Assembly: GCA_003480425.1 (NCBI GenBank)
Contig: QUJA01000006.1
Span: 1 to 64,000, forward strand
Direction of reading: 5' to 3'
DNA from: Firmicutes bacterium AM31-12AC
Lineage (GTDB): Bacteria; Bacillota; Clostridia; Lachnospirales; Lachnospiraceae
Length of the DNA: 64,000 bases
Shown here: in pieces, positions 9,729 through 20,482 of the stretch
How positions within the stretch are numbered: the first letter of the stretch is position 1
Layout of the letters: every line of letters starts with the position of its first letter
The notes under the pieces: generated by a model
What the model was told of the DNA's origin: nothing
What the model saw: the letters and a program-made list of their open reading frames with translations, nothing else
The model's database searches: none
Translations under genes and position numbers: made by a program

Positions 9729-10718
9729 TTATAATTCTCTGCTTCCACCAATATATTCAGCATACTGACCCGTTCCTACCGCAACTACCTTCAACGGATC
9801 TTCAGCTGTTATTGTATGAATCCCTGTTTTTTCTTCAATCAACTCTTCCAATCCTCTTAACATAGAGCCACCTCCGGTAAGAAGTATCCCTCTGTCCAGA
9901 ACATCTGCGGATAGTTCCGGTGGCGTCTGTTCCAATACAGAAATAACAGCTTCTACAATCTGACCGCTTATCTCTTTTAAGGCTTCTTCTGTTTCTGAAG
10001 ATGTTACTAAAACTGTTTTTGGCAATCCCGTCACTAAATTTCTTCCTTTTACTTCCAATTTTTCAATTTCTGCCAGAGGATACGTTGTACCAATTTTGAT
10101 TTTTATTTCTTCTGCTGTACGATCTCCTATCAGTAAATTATGTTTTTTCCTCATATAACGCACAATAGCTTCATCAAAATCATCCCCTGCAATTTTTATA
10201 GAAGTATTAACTACAGTTCCACCTAAAGAAATAACAGCAATATCCGATGTTCCGCCTCCGACATCTACAATCATATTTCCACACGCCTTGGAAATATCAA
10301 TCCCTGCTCCAATCGCTGCTGCGACCGGCTCTTCTATCAAATGAACCTCTCTTGCTCCGGCTGCAAATGTAGCTTCTTCCACTGCTTTCTTCTCTACTTC
10401 AGTAACTCCACTTGGAACACATATACAAATTCGTGGCTTTTTAAAAGTTCTTCGTCCTAGTGCTTTTAATATAAAATATTTAATCATCTTTTCTGTTATT
10501 GTATAATCAGAAATCACACCATGCCGAAGCGGACGAACAGCTATAATATTCCCCGGTGTACGGCCAAGCATCAATCTTGCTTCTTCTCCAATTGCTTTTA
10601 CTTCATTTGTCTCTCTGTCATAGGCTACAACAGAAGGTTCTTTTAATACAACCCCTTTTCCTTTTACATAAACCAGAACACTTGCTGTTCCTAAATCAAT
10701 TCCAATATCTACAGCCAT
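9729..10718 (-). CDS. mreB: MreB/Mbl-family rod-shape actin homologue
   Basis: Cytoplasmic actin-like ATPase that forms membrane-bound filaments guiding lateral wall synthesis. Signatures: phosphate-1 loop IGIDLGTASVLVY, phosphate-2 loop MIVDVGGGTSDIAVISLGG, and the adenosine motif GILLTGGGSMLRGLEELI. Length 329 matches MreB, Mbl and MreBH. No mreC or mreD follows, which points to an Mbl/MreBH-type paralogue rather than the mreBCD copy; the paralogue cannot be decided here. It lies between uvrA and recD2 on the same strand, 88 bases after uvrA. Confidence 0.92.
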   Translation of the reverse strand: MAVDIGIDLGTASVLVYVKGKGVVLKEPSVVAYDRETNEVKAIGEEARLMLGRTPGNIIAVRPLRHGVISDYTITEKMIKYFILKALGRRTFKKPRICICVPSGVTEVEKKAVEEATFAAGAREVHLIEEPVAAAIGAGIDISKACGNMIVDVGGGTSDIAVISLGGTVVNTSIKIAGDDFDEAIVRYMRKKHNLLIGDRTAEEIKIKIGTTYPLAEIEKLEVKGRNLVTGLPKTVLVTSSETEEALKEISGQIVEAVISVLEQTPPELSADVLDRGILLTGGGSMLRGLEELIEEKTGIHTITAEDPLKVVAVGTGQYAEYIGGSREL

Positions 10719-10806
10719 GCAATAACTCCCTTTCGAACATTTATTATTTATATTCTTTCGTATCTTTCTATAATAACGTAATTAGCTGTAGAAGAACAGC
10801 TCTTTC

Positions 10807-13656
10807 TTATTTATTTTTCTTAAGTATTGCATCTATATATTTTCCTGTGTATGATTTCTCATTCAATGCTATTTCTTCCGGAGTTCCACAGGCAACTACT
10901 GTACCACCTTTATCTCCACCTTCCGGTCCGATATCAATAATATAATCTGCTGTTTTAATCACATCTAAATTATGTTCTATAACAATAACTGTATTCCCTT
11001 CCGCAGTCAATCTCTGTAATATTTCTGTTAATTTATGAACATCTGCAAAATGAAGCCCTGTCGTTGGTTCATCCAAAATGTATACTGTCTTTCCAGTACT
11101 TCTCTTACTTAGTTCCGTTGCAAGCTTAATTCTCTGTGCTTCTCCTCCGGATAATTCCGTAGAAGGCTGTCCTAATCTGATATAAGACAGACCAACATCG
11201 TTCAAAGTTTCCATTTTCCTACGGATACTAGGAATATTTTCAAAAAATGTTACTGCTTCTTCTACTGTCATATTCAACACATCATAAATATTTTTCCCTT
11301 TATATTTTACATCCAACGTTTCTCTATTGTAACGCTTTCCTCCGCATACTTCACATGGAACATATACATCCGGCAGAAAATGCATTTCAATCTTTAAGAT
11401 TCCATCTCCGGAACAAGCTTCACATCGACCTCCTTTTACATTGAAACTAAATCGACCTTTTTTATATCCTCTTGCTTTTGCATCCGAGGTAGCCGCAAAC
11501 AAATCCCGGATCAAATCAAATACTCCGGTATAAGTTGCAGGATTAGAACGCGGCGTTCTTCCAATTGGAGACTGATCAATGTTAATTACTTTATCAACCT
11601 GCTCCAATCCTTCAATTCTTTTGTGTTTTCCTGGAATTGTTCTCGCACGATTGAGTTCTTTTGCAAGTTTTTTATACAAAATTTCATTTACAAGAGAACT
11701 TTTACCCGATCCAGATACTCCGGTTACACATGTCATAACTCCTAATGGAAATTTGACATCAATATTTTTTAAATTATTTTCCTGTGCACCAATAACCTTC
11801 AAATATCCTGTTGGCTTTCTTCTTTCTGTTGGAACAGGGATTCTCTTTCTCCCACTCAGATAATCTCCCGTGATAGAATTTTTACATTTCATTAATTCTT
11901 TCGCCGTCCCTATTGCAACAACCTGACCGCCATGTTCCCCTGCTCCTGGTCCGATATCCACAATACAATCTGCTGCAAGCATTGTATCCTCATCATGTTC
12001 TACAACAATAAGAGAATTACCCAGATCACGCAATCGTTTTAACGTTGCCAGCAATTTATCATTATCTCTTTGATGCAGACCGATACTTGGTTCATCCAAA
12101 ATATATGCAACTCCTACAAGGCCCGAGCCAATTTGAGTTGCAAGACGGATTCTCTGCGCCTCACCTCCTGAAAGTGTTCCTGTTGCTCTTGACAATGTTA
12201 AATACTCTAATCCGACATCCATTAAAAATTGTATGCGAGCTTTGATTTCTTTTAATATTTGATCACCGATTATATGTTGTGTCTTGCTTAAGACTAAATT
12301 ATTCAAAAATTCCTGCAGACAATCAATAGATAACGATGTTACTTCTGCAATATTTTTATCGCCTACAGTTACTGCCAATGCACTTTTTTTCAAACGTTGC
12401 CCTTTACATTCTGAACACGGAGTAATATTCATAAATGTTTCATATTCTGCTTTACTGTTTTCAGAATGTGTTTCACGGTATCTTCTCTCAACACTCTTTA
12501 TTAAACCTTCAAATGCAACATCATAAATTCCCTCTCCTCGCTGACCTTTATAGTATACTTTTATAGTTTTTCCATTGGTGCCGTAGATTAGAATATCATG
12601 AATCTTCTTTGGATATTTGTCGAATGGTGTATCTAAATCAAAATCATATTCTTTACATAATGCGACAAGAATTGCATTCGTAAAACTATTCTTATCTGCG
12701 CATGACTGCCATCCCATTACTGTAATCGCCCCTTCATTAATACTAAGTGAAGGGTCAGGAATCATCAATTCTTCCGAAAACTCCATCTTATATCCAAGTC
12801 CAAAGCAAGCCGGACATGCCCCAAATGGATTATTAAAAGAAAAACTTCTTGGCTCGATTTCTTCTATACTTATCCCACAATCCGGACACGAAAAACTCTG
12901 ACTAAAATTCATTGTTTCACCATCAATGATATCTACAACCAATAAACCTTCTGCCAAGTTTAACACATTTTCAATCGAATCTGTCAGCCGCTTTTCAATA
13001 CCTGGTTTTACAACAAGACGGTCTACTATAATTTCAATATTGTGTTTTATATTTTTATCTAAGACTATATCTTCTGATAATTCATACATATTACCATCAA
13101 CACGGACACGGACATATCCGCTTTTTTTTGCACGTTCAAATAATTTTGTATGTGTCCCTTTACGTCCTCTTACAACCGGTGCCAATAACTGAATTTTCGT
13201 TTTCTCTGGCAACGCCATAATCTGATCTGCCATCTCGTCTACTGACTGCTTTTTTATTTCCTTCCCACATTTTGGACAATGTGGAATCCCGATTCTTGCA
13301 TACAAAAGTCGAAAATAATCATAAATTTCTGTCACTGTTCCAACTGTAGAACGTGGATTATGGTTTGTAGATTTCTGATCAATTGAAATAGCAGGGGATA
13401 AGCCTTCTATACTTTCTACATCCGGTTTTTCCATCTGTCCTAAGAACTGACGTGCGTAAGATGACAAAGACTCCATGTATCTACGTTGTCCCTCTGCATA
13501 AATCGTATCAAATGCAAGAGAAGATTTACCCGATCCACTCAAACCAGTCAATACAACAAGCTCATTTCTCGGAATATCTACATCAATATTTTTTAAATTA
13601 TTCTCATTTGCGCCTCGAATTTTAATATACTGTCTGGCGTCCATCTTTTTACCCAT
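10807..13656 (-). CDS. uvrA: Excinuclease ABC subunit A
   Basis: Damage-sensing ATPase of nucleotide excision repair; it loads UvrB on lesions. Two ABC modules are seen: Walker [16 protein letters not shown] and [15 protein letters not shown], signatures [13 protein letters not shown] and [13 protein letters not shown]. Zinc Cys pairs occur in [16 protein letters not shown] and CEACSGDG. Length 949 is normal. The start was chosen for TAGGAG 8 bases upstream; nine extra N-terminal residues are possible in frame but lack a ribosome site. It lies 19 bases downstream of uvrB, the usual Firmicute order. Confidence 0.97.
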   Translation of the reverse strand: MGKKMDARQYIKIRGANENNLKNIDVDIPRNELVVLTGLSGSGKSSLAFDTIYAEGQRRYMESLSSYARQFLGQMEKPDVESIEGLSPAISIDQKSTNHNPRSTVGTVTEIYDYFRLLYARIGIPHCPKCGKEIKKQSVDEMADQIMALPEKTKIQLLAPVVRGRKGTHTKLFERAKKSGYVRVRVDGNMYELSEDIVLDKNIKHNIEIIVDRLVVKPGIEKRLTDSIENVLNLAEGLLVVDIIDGETMNFSQSFSCPDCGISIEEIEPRSFSFNNPFGACPACFGLGYKMEFSEELMIPDPSLSINEGAITVMGWQSCADKNSFTNAILVALCKEYDFDLDTPFDKYPKKIHDILIYGTNGKTIKVYYKGQRGEGIYDVAFEGLIKSVERRYRETHSENSKAEYETFMNITPCSECKGQRLKKSALAVTVGDKNIAEVTSLSIDCLQEFLNNLVLSKTQHIIGDQILKEIKARIQFLMDVGLEYLTLSRATGTLSGGEAQRIRLATQIGSGLVGVAYILDEPSIGLHQRDNDKLLATLKRLRDLGNSLIVVEHDEDTMLAADCIVDIGPGAGEHGGQVVAIGTAKELMKCKNSITGDYLSGRKRIPVPTERRKPTGYLKVIGAQENNLKNIDVKFPLGVMTCVTGVSGSGKSSLVNEILYKKLAKELNRARTIPGKHKRIEGLEQVDKVINIDQSPIGRTPRSNPATYTGVFDLIRDLFAATSDAKARGYKKGRFSFNVKGGRCEACSGDGILKIEMHFLPDVYVPCEVCGGKRYNRETLDVKYKGKNIYDVLNMTVEEAVTFFENIPSIRRKMETLNDVGLSYIRLGQPSTELSGGEAQRIKLATELSKRSTGKTVYILDEPTTGLHFADVHKLTEILQRLTAEGNTVIVIEHNLDVIKTADYIIDIGPEGGDKGGTVVACGTPEEIALNEKSYTGKYIDAILKKNK

Positions 13657-13675
13657 ATTCTGTCTCCTACCATCA

Positions 13676-15664
13676 TTAATCATCTATCTCATTGAATGCT
13701 TTTTTTAACTCTATAAGTTTATCTCGCAACTCTGCTGCAAGTTCAAAATTCAATTCTGCTGCTGCTTTTTTCATCTTCTTTGTAATACTTCCGATTAATT
13801 TCTCCAGTTCCTCTTTGCTCATAGATTCTGGATCTTTCTCCATCTGCAATTCCGAAGTATCCACTTTCTTAGAAATGCTGATCAAATCTCGAACTGCTTT
13901 TTTAATTGTCTGAGGTGTGATTCCATTTTCCTCATTATATTTCATCTGAATTTCTCGACGTCTTTTTGTTTCTTCTATTGCCATTCTCATAGAATCGGTC
14001 ACCGTATCAGCATACATAATAACATGACCTTCTGCATTTCTCGCCGCACGTCCTATCGTCTGTATCAACGAAGTCTCTGATCTCAAAAAGCCTTCCTTAT
14101 CTGCATCTAAAATTGCAACAAGTGTAATCTCCGGAATATCTAATCCTTCTCTCAGCAAATTAATCCCGACCAATACGTCAAAAACATCCATACGCATATC
14201 ACGTATAATCTCTGTTCGTTCTAATGTATCAATATCGGAATGTAAATATTTTACACGTACACCGACTTCTCTTAAATAGTCTGTTAAGTCTTCTGCCATT
14301 CTTTTCGTCAATGTTGTGATTAATATTTTGTTCTTTTTCGCAACTTCTTTGTTAATCTCACCTAGCAAATCATCTATCTGTCCCTCAACCGGCCGCACTT
14401 CAACCTCAGGATCAAGAAGACCTGTTGGACGGATCACCTGCTGAGCACGCAATAATTCATGTTCTTCCTCATACACGCCAGGCGTAGCTGAGACAAACAA
14501 CACTTGATTCACCTTGCTTTCAAACTCCTCAAAATTGAGAGGTCTGTTATCTTTAGCAGAAGGCAGACGGAATCCATAATCAACCAACGTTGTCTTTCTT
14601 GACTGATCTCCATGATACATCCCCGCTATTTGTGGAACTGTCTTATGTGATTCGTCAATCATCATAATAAAATCATCTGGGAAATAATCAATCAATGTAT
14701 ATGGAGGCTGCCCCGGTTGCAATCCGGATAGATGTCTGGAATAATTTTCAATGCCGGAACAAAAACCTGTTTCTTTTAACATTTCAACATCAAAATTTGT
14801 ACGCTCTGCTATACGCTGTGCCTCCAATAATTTATCTTGGCGTTTGAATTCCTTCACACGTTCTTCCAATTCATCTTCAATCGCACCTACAGCACGTTTT
14901 ATGTTTTCCTTATCAACAACATAATGTGAAGCCGGGAAAATTGCAGCATGTTTTAATTCGCCCTTAATTTCACCGGTTAAAACATCAACTTCAACAATTC
15001 TATCAATTTCATCTCCAAAAAATTCCACTCTGATAGCAGTGCTTTCAGCATTAGCCGGTATCACTTCCACAACATCTCCTCTGACACGAAATGTACCTCT
15101 ATGAAAATCCATATCATTACGATTGTACTGAATTTCTATTAATTTTGAAATCAATTCATCTCTGTCCTTCTCCATGCCCGGACGCAATGAAATAACCATA
15201 TTCTGATAATCTAATGGACTACCAAGACCATAAATACAAGAAACGCTGGCTACTATAATAACATCTCTTCGTTCTGTCAGTGCCATTGTTGCGGATAAAC
15301 GCAATTTATCTATCTCATCATTAATTGCTGAATCTTTAGCAATATAAGTATCTGAAGACGGAACATAAGCTTCTGGTTGATAGTAGTCATAATAGGAGAC
15401 AAAATACTCCACTGCGTTCTCAGGGAACATCTCCTTGAACTCTCCGTATAACTGAGCTGCTAACGTCTTATTATGAGCGATGACAAGTGTCGGCTTCTGT
15501 AATTGCTGAATCACATTTGCCATCGTAAAAGTCTTTCCAGAACCCGTAACCCCTAGTAAAGTCTGGCATTGATTGCCTTCCTTGAACCCTTTCACAAGCT
15601 CTGCGATCGCCTGTGGCTGGTCTCCGGTTGGCTCATATGGGGCTTTTAATTTGAACTCATTCAT
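13676..15664 (-). CDS. uvrB: Excinuclease ABC subunit B
   Basis: DNA-damage verification helicase of nucleotide excision repair that hands the lesion to UvrC. Motifs: Walker [16 protein letters not shown], the beta-hairpin region [12 protein letters not shown], motif [20 protein letters not shown], and a C-terminal UVR coiled-coil region ([22 protein letters not shown]) that contacts UvrC and UvrA. Length 662. The ATG used has GGAGGAATTTACC before it; a start 15 bases earlier is less likely. It is first in the repair operon. I see no clear LexA operator in the 300 bases upstream. Confidence 0.97.
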   Translation of the reverse strand: MNEFKLKAPYEPTGDQPQAIAELVKGFKEGNQCQTLLGVTGSGKTFTMANVIQQLQKPTLVIAHNKTLAAQLYGEFKEMFPENAVEYFVSYYDYYQPEAYVPSSDTYIAKDSAINDEIDKLRLSATMALTERRDVIIVASVSCIYGLGSPLDYQNMVISLRPGMEKDRDELISKLIEIQYNRNDMDFHRGTFRVRGDVVEVIPANAESTAIRVEFFGDEIDRIVEVDVLTGEIKGELKHAAIFPASHYVVDKENIKRAVGAIEDELEERVKEFKRQDKLLEAQRIAERTNFDVEMLKETGFCSGIENYSRHLSGLQPGQPPYTLIDYFPDDFIMMIDESHKTVPQIAGMYHGDQSRKTTLVDYGFRLPSAKDNRPLNFEEFESKVNQVLFVSATPGVYEEEHELLRAQQVIRPTGLLDPEVEVRPVEGQIDDLLGEINKEVAKKNKILITTLTKRMAEDLTDYLREVGVRVKYLHSDIDTLERTEIIRDMRMDVFDVLVGINLLREGLDIPEITLVAILDADKEGFLRSETSLIQTIGRAARNAEGHVIMYADTVTDSMRMAIEETKRRREIQMKYNEENGITPQTIKKAVRDLISISKKVDTSELQMEKDPESMSKEELEKLIGSITKKMKKAAAELNFELAAELRDKLIELKKAFNEIDD

Positions 15665-15679
15665 GGTAAATTCCTCCAT

Positions 15680-15797
15680 TTGTGACTTTTACTATGACCA
15701 ATATCAGCCAAAAATTCGTATCCGGATTCGTAACGAAAAACTCATTTTTGTGGTGAATAGATGTGTTTCTCACCTCGTTACGAATAAAGTCACAAAA
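15680..15797. repeat. Nested inverted repeat upstream of uvrB
   Basis: Outer arms TTTGTGACTTT (15680-15690) and AAAGTCACAAA (15786-15796) and inner 11-bp perfect arms ATTCGTAACGA (15726-15736) and TCGTTACGAAT (15775-15785) are nested in about 118 bases. The left outer arm begins 15 bases before the uvrB start, so the structure lies in its leader or promoter region. It could be a regulatory hairpin or a tiny transposon remnant. Nothing else was recognised between 15665 and 15930. Confidence 0.5.
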
Positions 15798-15932
15798 CTA
15801 ATATTTGCGGATAAAACAGCACTCGGAAATACCTGAAAATACTAACCTCCGGTCCTGTCATATTTTTACTGTTTGTTCTTGTAACAGTCCCTATTATATC
15901 AAATAAATTTTTGAAAGTATATAGATTAACGC

Positions 15933-15977
15933 AAGAAAAAAGTACAAATGTTCGATTCTTATTTGTACTTTTTTCTT
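15933..15977 (-). terminator. Terminator of the integrase gene
   Basis: 17-bp perfect stem (15933-15949 and 15961-15977, core AAAAAAGTACAAAT) around an 11-base loop, flanked by A/T runs. It lies 22 bases past the integrase stop. The right arm overlaps the left copy of the direct repeat at 15962-16001. Confidence 0.85.
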
Positions 15978-16001
15978 TCACTACTATTCTATTTTTCATC
16001 A
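15962..16001. repeat. Left copy of a 40-bp direct repeat (candidate attachment site)
   Basis: The 40 bases that end in the integrase stop codon recur in the same orientation at 38848-38886 with one base missing from a T-run and one substitution. Attachment sites of tyrosine integrases often lie directly beside the int gene, so the pair may be attL/attR of a 22.9-kb island. No tRNA gene overlaps either copy. Confidence 0.5.
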
Positions 16002-17291
16002 TGCTGCGTTGAAATATTCCTCCAGGATCAAGTCTATTTCAATCATTTCTGAATAATCATAATACTGATCTTTCCTCTCTTTTGGAATAACTTCTTCAAT
16101 AAATGGTTCCAGTACGTCCAGACAGTCTTCTATGATTTCCTGTGTATCTCCATAGACATCTACGGATATAATTTCCTTGGCATGTCCTAACAAATGCGAA
16201 ACACCTTTTGAATTAAAACTATTCTTCAGCAAAATGGTTGCATAGGTATTTCTCAACTGGTGAAAATGAATATCAGGCAAATCCAAGGATTTCAACAAGT
16301 CTTTATAGTATTTCTGATGAAAACCTTTACTCCTTGGATTCCCATATGTAGAACAACAAATATAATTCCAGTCCCGGAACTCTTTTGGTCTGCGTCTGCG
16401 GTTCTTCTCATAAGTTTTCCGTTCTTCCAGAATTGCTTCAAATACATAATCCGGTATTGGAATTTCACGCACACCAGCAGGTGTTTTTGTTTTAATTTCC
16501 TGCTTTGTCAGCATCTTAGGTGCACAGTCTTCTGCTTTACTGTTTGGCTTTTTTCCCAACTGACGCTCTACTCTCAACGTCCTGTGAATGTAATCGACAT
16601 CACTGTATTTCAGAGCATTTATTTCACTTCTTCTGAGTCCCATCAATACCGCAAACAGAATTTGCATATGAATCGATGTCTCCTTGCTCGCCTCAATCAA
16701 CCGAAGCACCTGCGGAAGTGTCAATGTTTTCTTCTCGTCAATTTTCAGGACGCGATACTCTGTCTTTTTTATTTTCTTCGGTAAATTGATTCCCTTCGCT
16801 GGATTTGTTGCCAGTACATTTTTGTTAAATGCATACTCCAATGATGTTTTCATGATCGTCCTGACATTTTTCGCAACTGATTCATACTTCTCTGCAACTG
16901 CATTATATAATTTTCTGATATACCCCTGATTTAGTGTAGACATATACATCTTTCCAATCTGTGGAACAATGTAATTCTTAATGGCACTTTTGTAAGTTGT
17001 ATAAGTGTCGTCTGTTATTCGGGGACGCATAATATTTTCCAACCAGAAGATCATAAACTCCTCTACCCGGATTTTTCCATACACAATATAGGTTCCGGTA
17101 TGTAACTGTCCGATTACTTCATCACGAAATGCATTGGCTTCTCTTTTGGTTGTGAATCCCGCATGTTGCTGTGTCTTTTTACTTTCGTCTGCAAACGTCA
17201 GCAACACACGAAATCCATATCCATTTTTGATTGTTGTCACCGAATAGACCTTATATTCTACATATTTCTTAAAATCAAAGGTCTTATGCAT
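15999..17291 (-). CDS. Tyrosine integrase/recombinase
   Basis: Site-specific recombinase of the phage/ICE integrase family, 430 residues. An N-terminal arm-binding domain (GYGFRVLLTFADESKKTQQHAGF cut here to its pattern) is followed by a SAM-like core-binding domain (about 70-170). The catalytic domain has Arg in LMGLRRSEINALKYSD, His-x-x-Arg in FHQLRNTYATILL, His in LLGHA and the Tyr in SVDVYGDT. All catalytic residues appear present, so it may be active. It lies 2 bases downstream of the broken second integrase and ends at the candidate attachment repeat and a strong terminator. A 39-bp piece of it recurs at 31492. Confidence 0.93.
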   Translation of the reverse strand: MHKTFDFKKYVEYKVYSVTTIKNGYGFRVLLTFADESKKTQQHAGFTTKREANAFRDEVIGQLHTGTYIVYGKIRVEEFMIFWLENIMRPRITDDTYTTYKSAIKNYIVPQIGKMYMSTLNQGYIRKLYNAVAEKYESVAKNVRTIMKTSLEYAFNKNVLATNPAKGINLPKKIKKTEYRVLKIDEKKTLTLPQVLRLIEASKETSIHMQILFAVLMGLRRSEINALKYSDVDYIHRTLRVERQLGKKPNSKAEDCAPKMLTKQEIKTKTPAGVREIPIPDYVFEAILEERKTYEKNRRRRPKEFRDWNYICCSTYGNPRSKGFHQKYYKDLLKSLDLPDIHFHQLRNTYATILLKNSFNSKGVSHLLGHAKEIISVDVYGDTQEIIEDCLDVLEPFIEEVIPKERKDQYYDYSEMIEIDLILEEYFNAA

Positions 17292-17293
17292 GG

Positions 17294-18552
17294 CTATCCC
17301 TCCGTTCCGGTTTGTTGTGGTACAAATGTATTATTTACAAACGCAATAATCTTATCCTGCTCGTCCATAATCTCACAATAATATTCGTAAGTCGTATGAA
17401 CGGAACTATGACCTAATAGACCAGATATTTTAAACAATGGGACTCCAAGCTCGATTAAAATAGTCGCAAACATATGTCTGAGTCCATGTACGGTGATATT
17501 TGGCAATCCATTTCTGTCACAGATTTTTGTAAGTGCCTGATTCATTGCCGTCAATGATCGGGGTTCGCCATTTTCCTGACAACATACATAATCAAAATCC
17601 TTATATTCTATGCCCGGATCATTTTTACGCAGTTCAATCAACTGCTGTCTGCGTTTTACTTCCCGCATCACTACTTTCGGAACTCTTAATATCCGATAAC
17701 TGTTCTCGGTCTTTGGATTCCGTTCAATAACTGCATATTCCGTAACCGTAAATTCTTTTTCTTTCAGTTTCAGGTTTCCAACAAGCTGTCTGCTGATTCT
17801 GACGGTCTGTTTTTCAAAATCAAAATCCTGAAATTTCAATCCAAGAATTTCTCCTTTTCGTAATCCACAAAACAGTCCCAGTAAAATTTCCAGATACCAA
17901 GGATTCTTGCTGGCAGCTTCAAGAAAAACCTCAATTTTTCTTTGCTTAATACCCTTACCTTTGGTTTTGCTCTCGGATATGGCTTTGTCTCAGGCACTGG
18001 ATTATAGCTTATGAACTTATCTCCTGCTGCATCTTTCATGGCGATACTCAGAAGTTCCCGCCCCTTATTTCCTGCTGAAGGACAGATTTTTGCAACACGT
18101 TCCAGTAGAGCATCTAAATACTCTACTGAAATGTATTTTAATTTGATATCTGCTTCCATACTCGGAAGAATCAGATTATATAACGTATATGCTCCAACCA
18201 TCCTCGTGGTTGTCTCAATTCTCGGACTGAAAATATTTTCAAACCAATATTCCAGATAATCTCCAAGCATTACATCTGTCTTTTGCATTTTTGCAATCTG
18301 GAGATCTCTCTGCTTCTTCTGGTATCTTTTTTCATATTCCCAGTAACTTTTCTCTGCTTCTTCCGGCGTTTCAAAGCCACCTTTTTTCCCATATTTTGTC
18401 GTCAGATCGTCCTGCAGCTCTTTGGTTCTGAGATACCATGATTTTCCTTCAAAAAAGACAACTCTCTTTTCCTTTGACATTGTCTCCTGCTGCGTTTCTT
18501 TCTGTTTCATTCTGCTCTCACTCTTTCTCTCTCCTCGTCTCCATTCAGCCAC
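17294..18552 (-). pseudogene. Second tyrosine integrase, broken by a one-base frameshift
   Basis: Two open pieces (17836-18552 and 17294-17839) form one integrase. In the other frame after the A5 run near 17945 the sequence continues as IEVFLEAASKNPWYLEILL and CGLRKGEILGLK, supplying the first catalytic Arg. One more A restores the frame. The 3' piece keeps HGLRHMFATILIELG, LLGHSSVHTTYEYY and so the other catalytic residues. The N-terminal part has the arm-type and core-binding domains. It lies directly upstream of the intact integrase and overlaps the excisionase-like gene by 46 bases. It may be a true pseudogene or a sequence error; a tandem integrase pair is otherwise intact. Confidence 0.88.
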
Positions 18553-18734
18553 TTATCAAAAGAATTGCATGGGATACGATACGATCTGCCAATCTTCAAC
18601 ACCCGGAATGGTTTTCTGTCATAATAAACATTTTCTATAAATTCATATGCCTTGGAGCGTCCCAGCCCAAGCAAATTTTGAACATCTTCTACTTTATATA
18701 CTTTCTTTTCCATTTCATTCTCTATCATTGCCAT
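18507..18734 (-). CDS. Excisionase-like helix-turn-helix protein
   Basis: Small DNA-binding protein of 75 residues of the excisionase/MerR-like winged-helix type. The pattern KVEDVQNLLGLGRSKAYEFIE is the recognition helix-turn-helix, and LKIGRSYRIPCNSFDKWL is the wing and C-terminal helix. GGAGGATAACGTC precedes the ATG. It sits just upstream of and overlaps the first part of the integrase pair, the place expected for a recombination directionality factor that favours excision. The function is inferred from family and context. Confidence 0.85.
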   Translation of the reverse strand: MAMIENEMEKKVYKVEDVQNLLGLGRSKAYEFIENVYYDRKPFRVLKIGRSYRIPCNSFDKWLNGDEERERVRAE

Positions 18735-18884
18735 GACGTTATCCTCCTCGTCCTAATCTTTGCGCTTTACTACCGGTAGTTTTTAGCTGTGTAACATCTA
18801 AAAACGGTACACCACTAAGATATCCATTTTCGTCTACATCGTCCAATGTGCGAATTTTCAAATCGCACACTTGACTTTTACGTG

Positions 18885-19406
18885 TTACTTGTTCTTTCTT
18901 CCTATATAATAGTCGTACCCATTCCGGACATTGCAGAACATACATAATTCCTTATATCGCTGCTCCGGATTCACCCGCCGGATATAATGTCCCGGCACCT
19001 CATAAAAATTGCCTGCACATACTCTACACAAGCTCACGACTAACGGTTTTTCAATTATCTTCGGTATCCCGGTACTTCTTCGGATTGCTTTATTGATTTT
19101 CTCCATTTCAGTACGATCTAAGGTACACACATAATTTTCCAACCGTCTTTTATCTAAAGTTCTAAGCTGCTCCAACAGCACTACAGAATCCTTTTCCAGA
19201 CCTTCGATTTCTGGAATTGCAATGTGTGTCGGCAGTTTCATTTTTTCTTTACTTGTAATTGCTGCCACAATCACTGTCGGACTGTATTTATTTCCTATAT
19301 TATTCTGAATCACCAGCACCGGACGATAACCGCCCTGTTCACTCCCAAATACAGGATCAAGGTCGGCATGATAAATATCCCCACGCCTGATGTTTCTATC
19401 TTCCAT
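18885..19406 (-). CDS. MazF/PemK-family protein with a Cys-pair C-terminal extension
   Basis: Residues 1-115 are MazF-like, the fold of mRNA interferases: RRGDIYHADLDPVFGSEQGG, RPVLVIQNN, VIVAAITSK, LPTHIAI and VLLEQLRTLDKRRL. The tail (about 116-173) is an addition with C-x2-C in LCRVCAGNFYEVPGHYIRR and C-x2-C in LCMFCNVRNGYDYY, suggesting a zinc knuckle. The start at 19406 has GAGGAG upstream; 20 extra residues are possible. No antitoxin of MazE type lies beside it, so a toxin role is uncertain. Proteins of this shape are carried on mobile elements in this family. It follows the sigma factor and precedes the excisionase. Confidence 0.82.
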   Translation of the reverse strand: MEDRNIRRGDIYHADLDPVFGSEQGGYRPVLVIQNNIGNKYSPTVIVAAITSKEKMKLPTHIAIPEIEGLEKDSVVLLEQLRTLDKRRLENYVCTLDRTEMEKINKAIRRSTGIPKIIEKPLVVSLCRVCAGNFYEVPGHYIRRVNPEQRYKELCMFCNVRNGYDYYIGRKNK

Positions 19407-19998
19407 CTTTGCTTTATCTCCTCTCGACTTTCTAACTGTTGTTATCCCTAAATATGTAAAATACAAGCCTATTTGTCCCCGACGTCCCGACTTGTAATTG
19501 GGAAATCACCAGACGGCTGACTGCTAATCAGCTCCACAGGACTTTATTAAAAATAAATATATGGGATTGGGATTTTTCCTCTCCAGGGATCTCCTGAAGC
19601 TGCCCTCACTTGTTGCGGCATCAAAGAAATATTTTGTATACACGACTTTATGACCGGACAGGAGTATCATTATGCCTGTTGTCTGTCATCGCCTTGCCAG
19701 AAGCAATCTGACAGCTATAACCAGATATTTTTCGCTCAACAGTCCGGGGGATACAAACTGAAACCAAAAGGAAGTATACGGGTGGGATTTCGCTGTCTTT
19801 ACCCAATCTGTGTCATAGCGTATCTGTTAATGTGGCTTACGCTCATCACGATAACAACAGGAATGTGCCTGATGAATGTATATGAATTTGTCAAGGTTCG
19901 TCCCGCTCCCCAGTTTTTTGTGATAAAAGAAGAAACAGGCGGATCAGAATATTTCTCTTTCCACCTGTTTCCTCACTTAAACGCTATTTTTCAACCCA
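19407..19998. other. Intergenic stretch without a recognised gene
   Basis: About 590 bases between the MazF-like gene and the sigma-factor gene. An open frame on the plus strand (19650-20027) overlaps the sigma-factor 3' end, has no ribosome site and shows no family pattern, so it is not called. No repeat or RNA was recognised. The stretch may hold the promoter of the MazF-like gene. Confidence 0.4.
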
Positions 19999-20469
19999 CT
20001 ATCTCAAAATCTTTTTCAAATTTCTGATTGCTGCTTTTACAGACTTTGCTACCATCTGAAAAGAGCAGCCTTCTTCCTGTGCAATCTGCTCATAATTCTT
20101 ATCTTCAAAATAATACTTCATCAATCGTCTTCTCTGAATTTCCGACAACTGCTGAATTGCACTATGTAAATGTTCCGCTTCCAGTTTATTCAGAACAGTA
20201 TCCTCTACACCTTCCTCTTTCTGAAATACCCGTTCATATAAACTGGAATCCCAGATTTCTGACTGTTCCAAATGCCTGTCCACAACATTCATATGCGACA
20301 CATCCTGCAATTCAAACGTATTAAAAGCTTCATATACATTCTTTCCTATTTCCAAATCCTTGTACTCTTTTTCACCATTACGAAATGAAACATAATATTT
20401 TCCGTCCTTCTCATAGATTTCATATGGGTTATATTTATCTTTTCTTCTTTTAGGCTGTCTGCCTTCCAT
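19999..20469 (-). CDS. Small sigma-70-like factor (region 4 only)
   Basis: 156-residue protein. The N-terminal half (about 12-50) has a short beta pattern (YEIYEKDGKYYVSFRNGEKEY) typical of element-borne sigma-like proteins. The C-terminal half (about 95-155) matches sigma region 4: LHSAIQQLSEIQRRRLMKYYFEDKNYEQIAQEEGCSF has the helix-turn-helix. Region 2 is not evident, so it may act as a sigma-like activator rather than a complete factor. GGAGGAAAGGTC precedes the ATG, and a 9-bp palindrome lies in front of it. Such proteins often regulate transfer genes of integrative elements; that role is inference. Confidence 0.82.
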   Translation of the reverse strand: MEGRQPKRRKDKYNPYEIYEKDGKYYVSFRNGEKEYKDLEIGKNVYEAFNTFELQDVSHMNVVDRHLEQSEIWDSSLYERVFQKEEGVEDTVLNKLEAEHLHSAIQQLSEIQRRRLMKYYFEDKNYEQIAQEEGCSFQMVAKSVKAAIRNLKKILR

Positions 20470-20482
20470 GACCTTTCCTCCA

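Noticed and set aside
15665..15998. LexA operator upstream of uvrB
   Set aside because: No CGAAC-N4-GTTC-like palindrome was found; the palindromes present have a different sequence.
17930..17960. Programmed -1 frameshift in the second integrase
   Set aside because: The A5 run is short, and no downstream hairpin was recognised. A one-base loss is simpler, given similar breaks in core genes.
18739..18945. 68-codon minus-strand frame between excisionase and MazF-like genes
   Set aside because: It overlaps the end of the MazF-like gene in another frame, has only a weak ribosome site and no recognisable pattern.
19650..20027. 125-codon plus-strand frame
   Set aside because: It lies antisense to the sigma-like gene end, lacks a ribosome site and has a Cys- and aromatic-rich composition typical of a chance frame.
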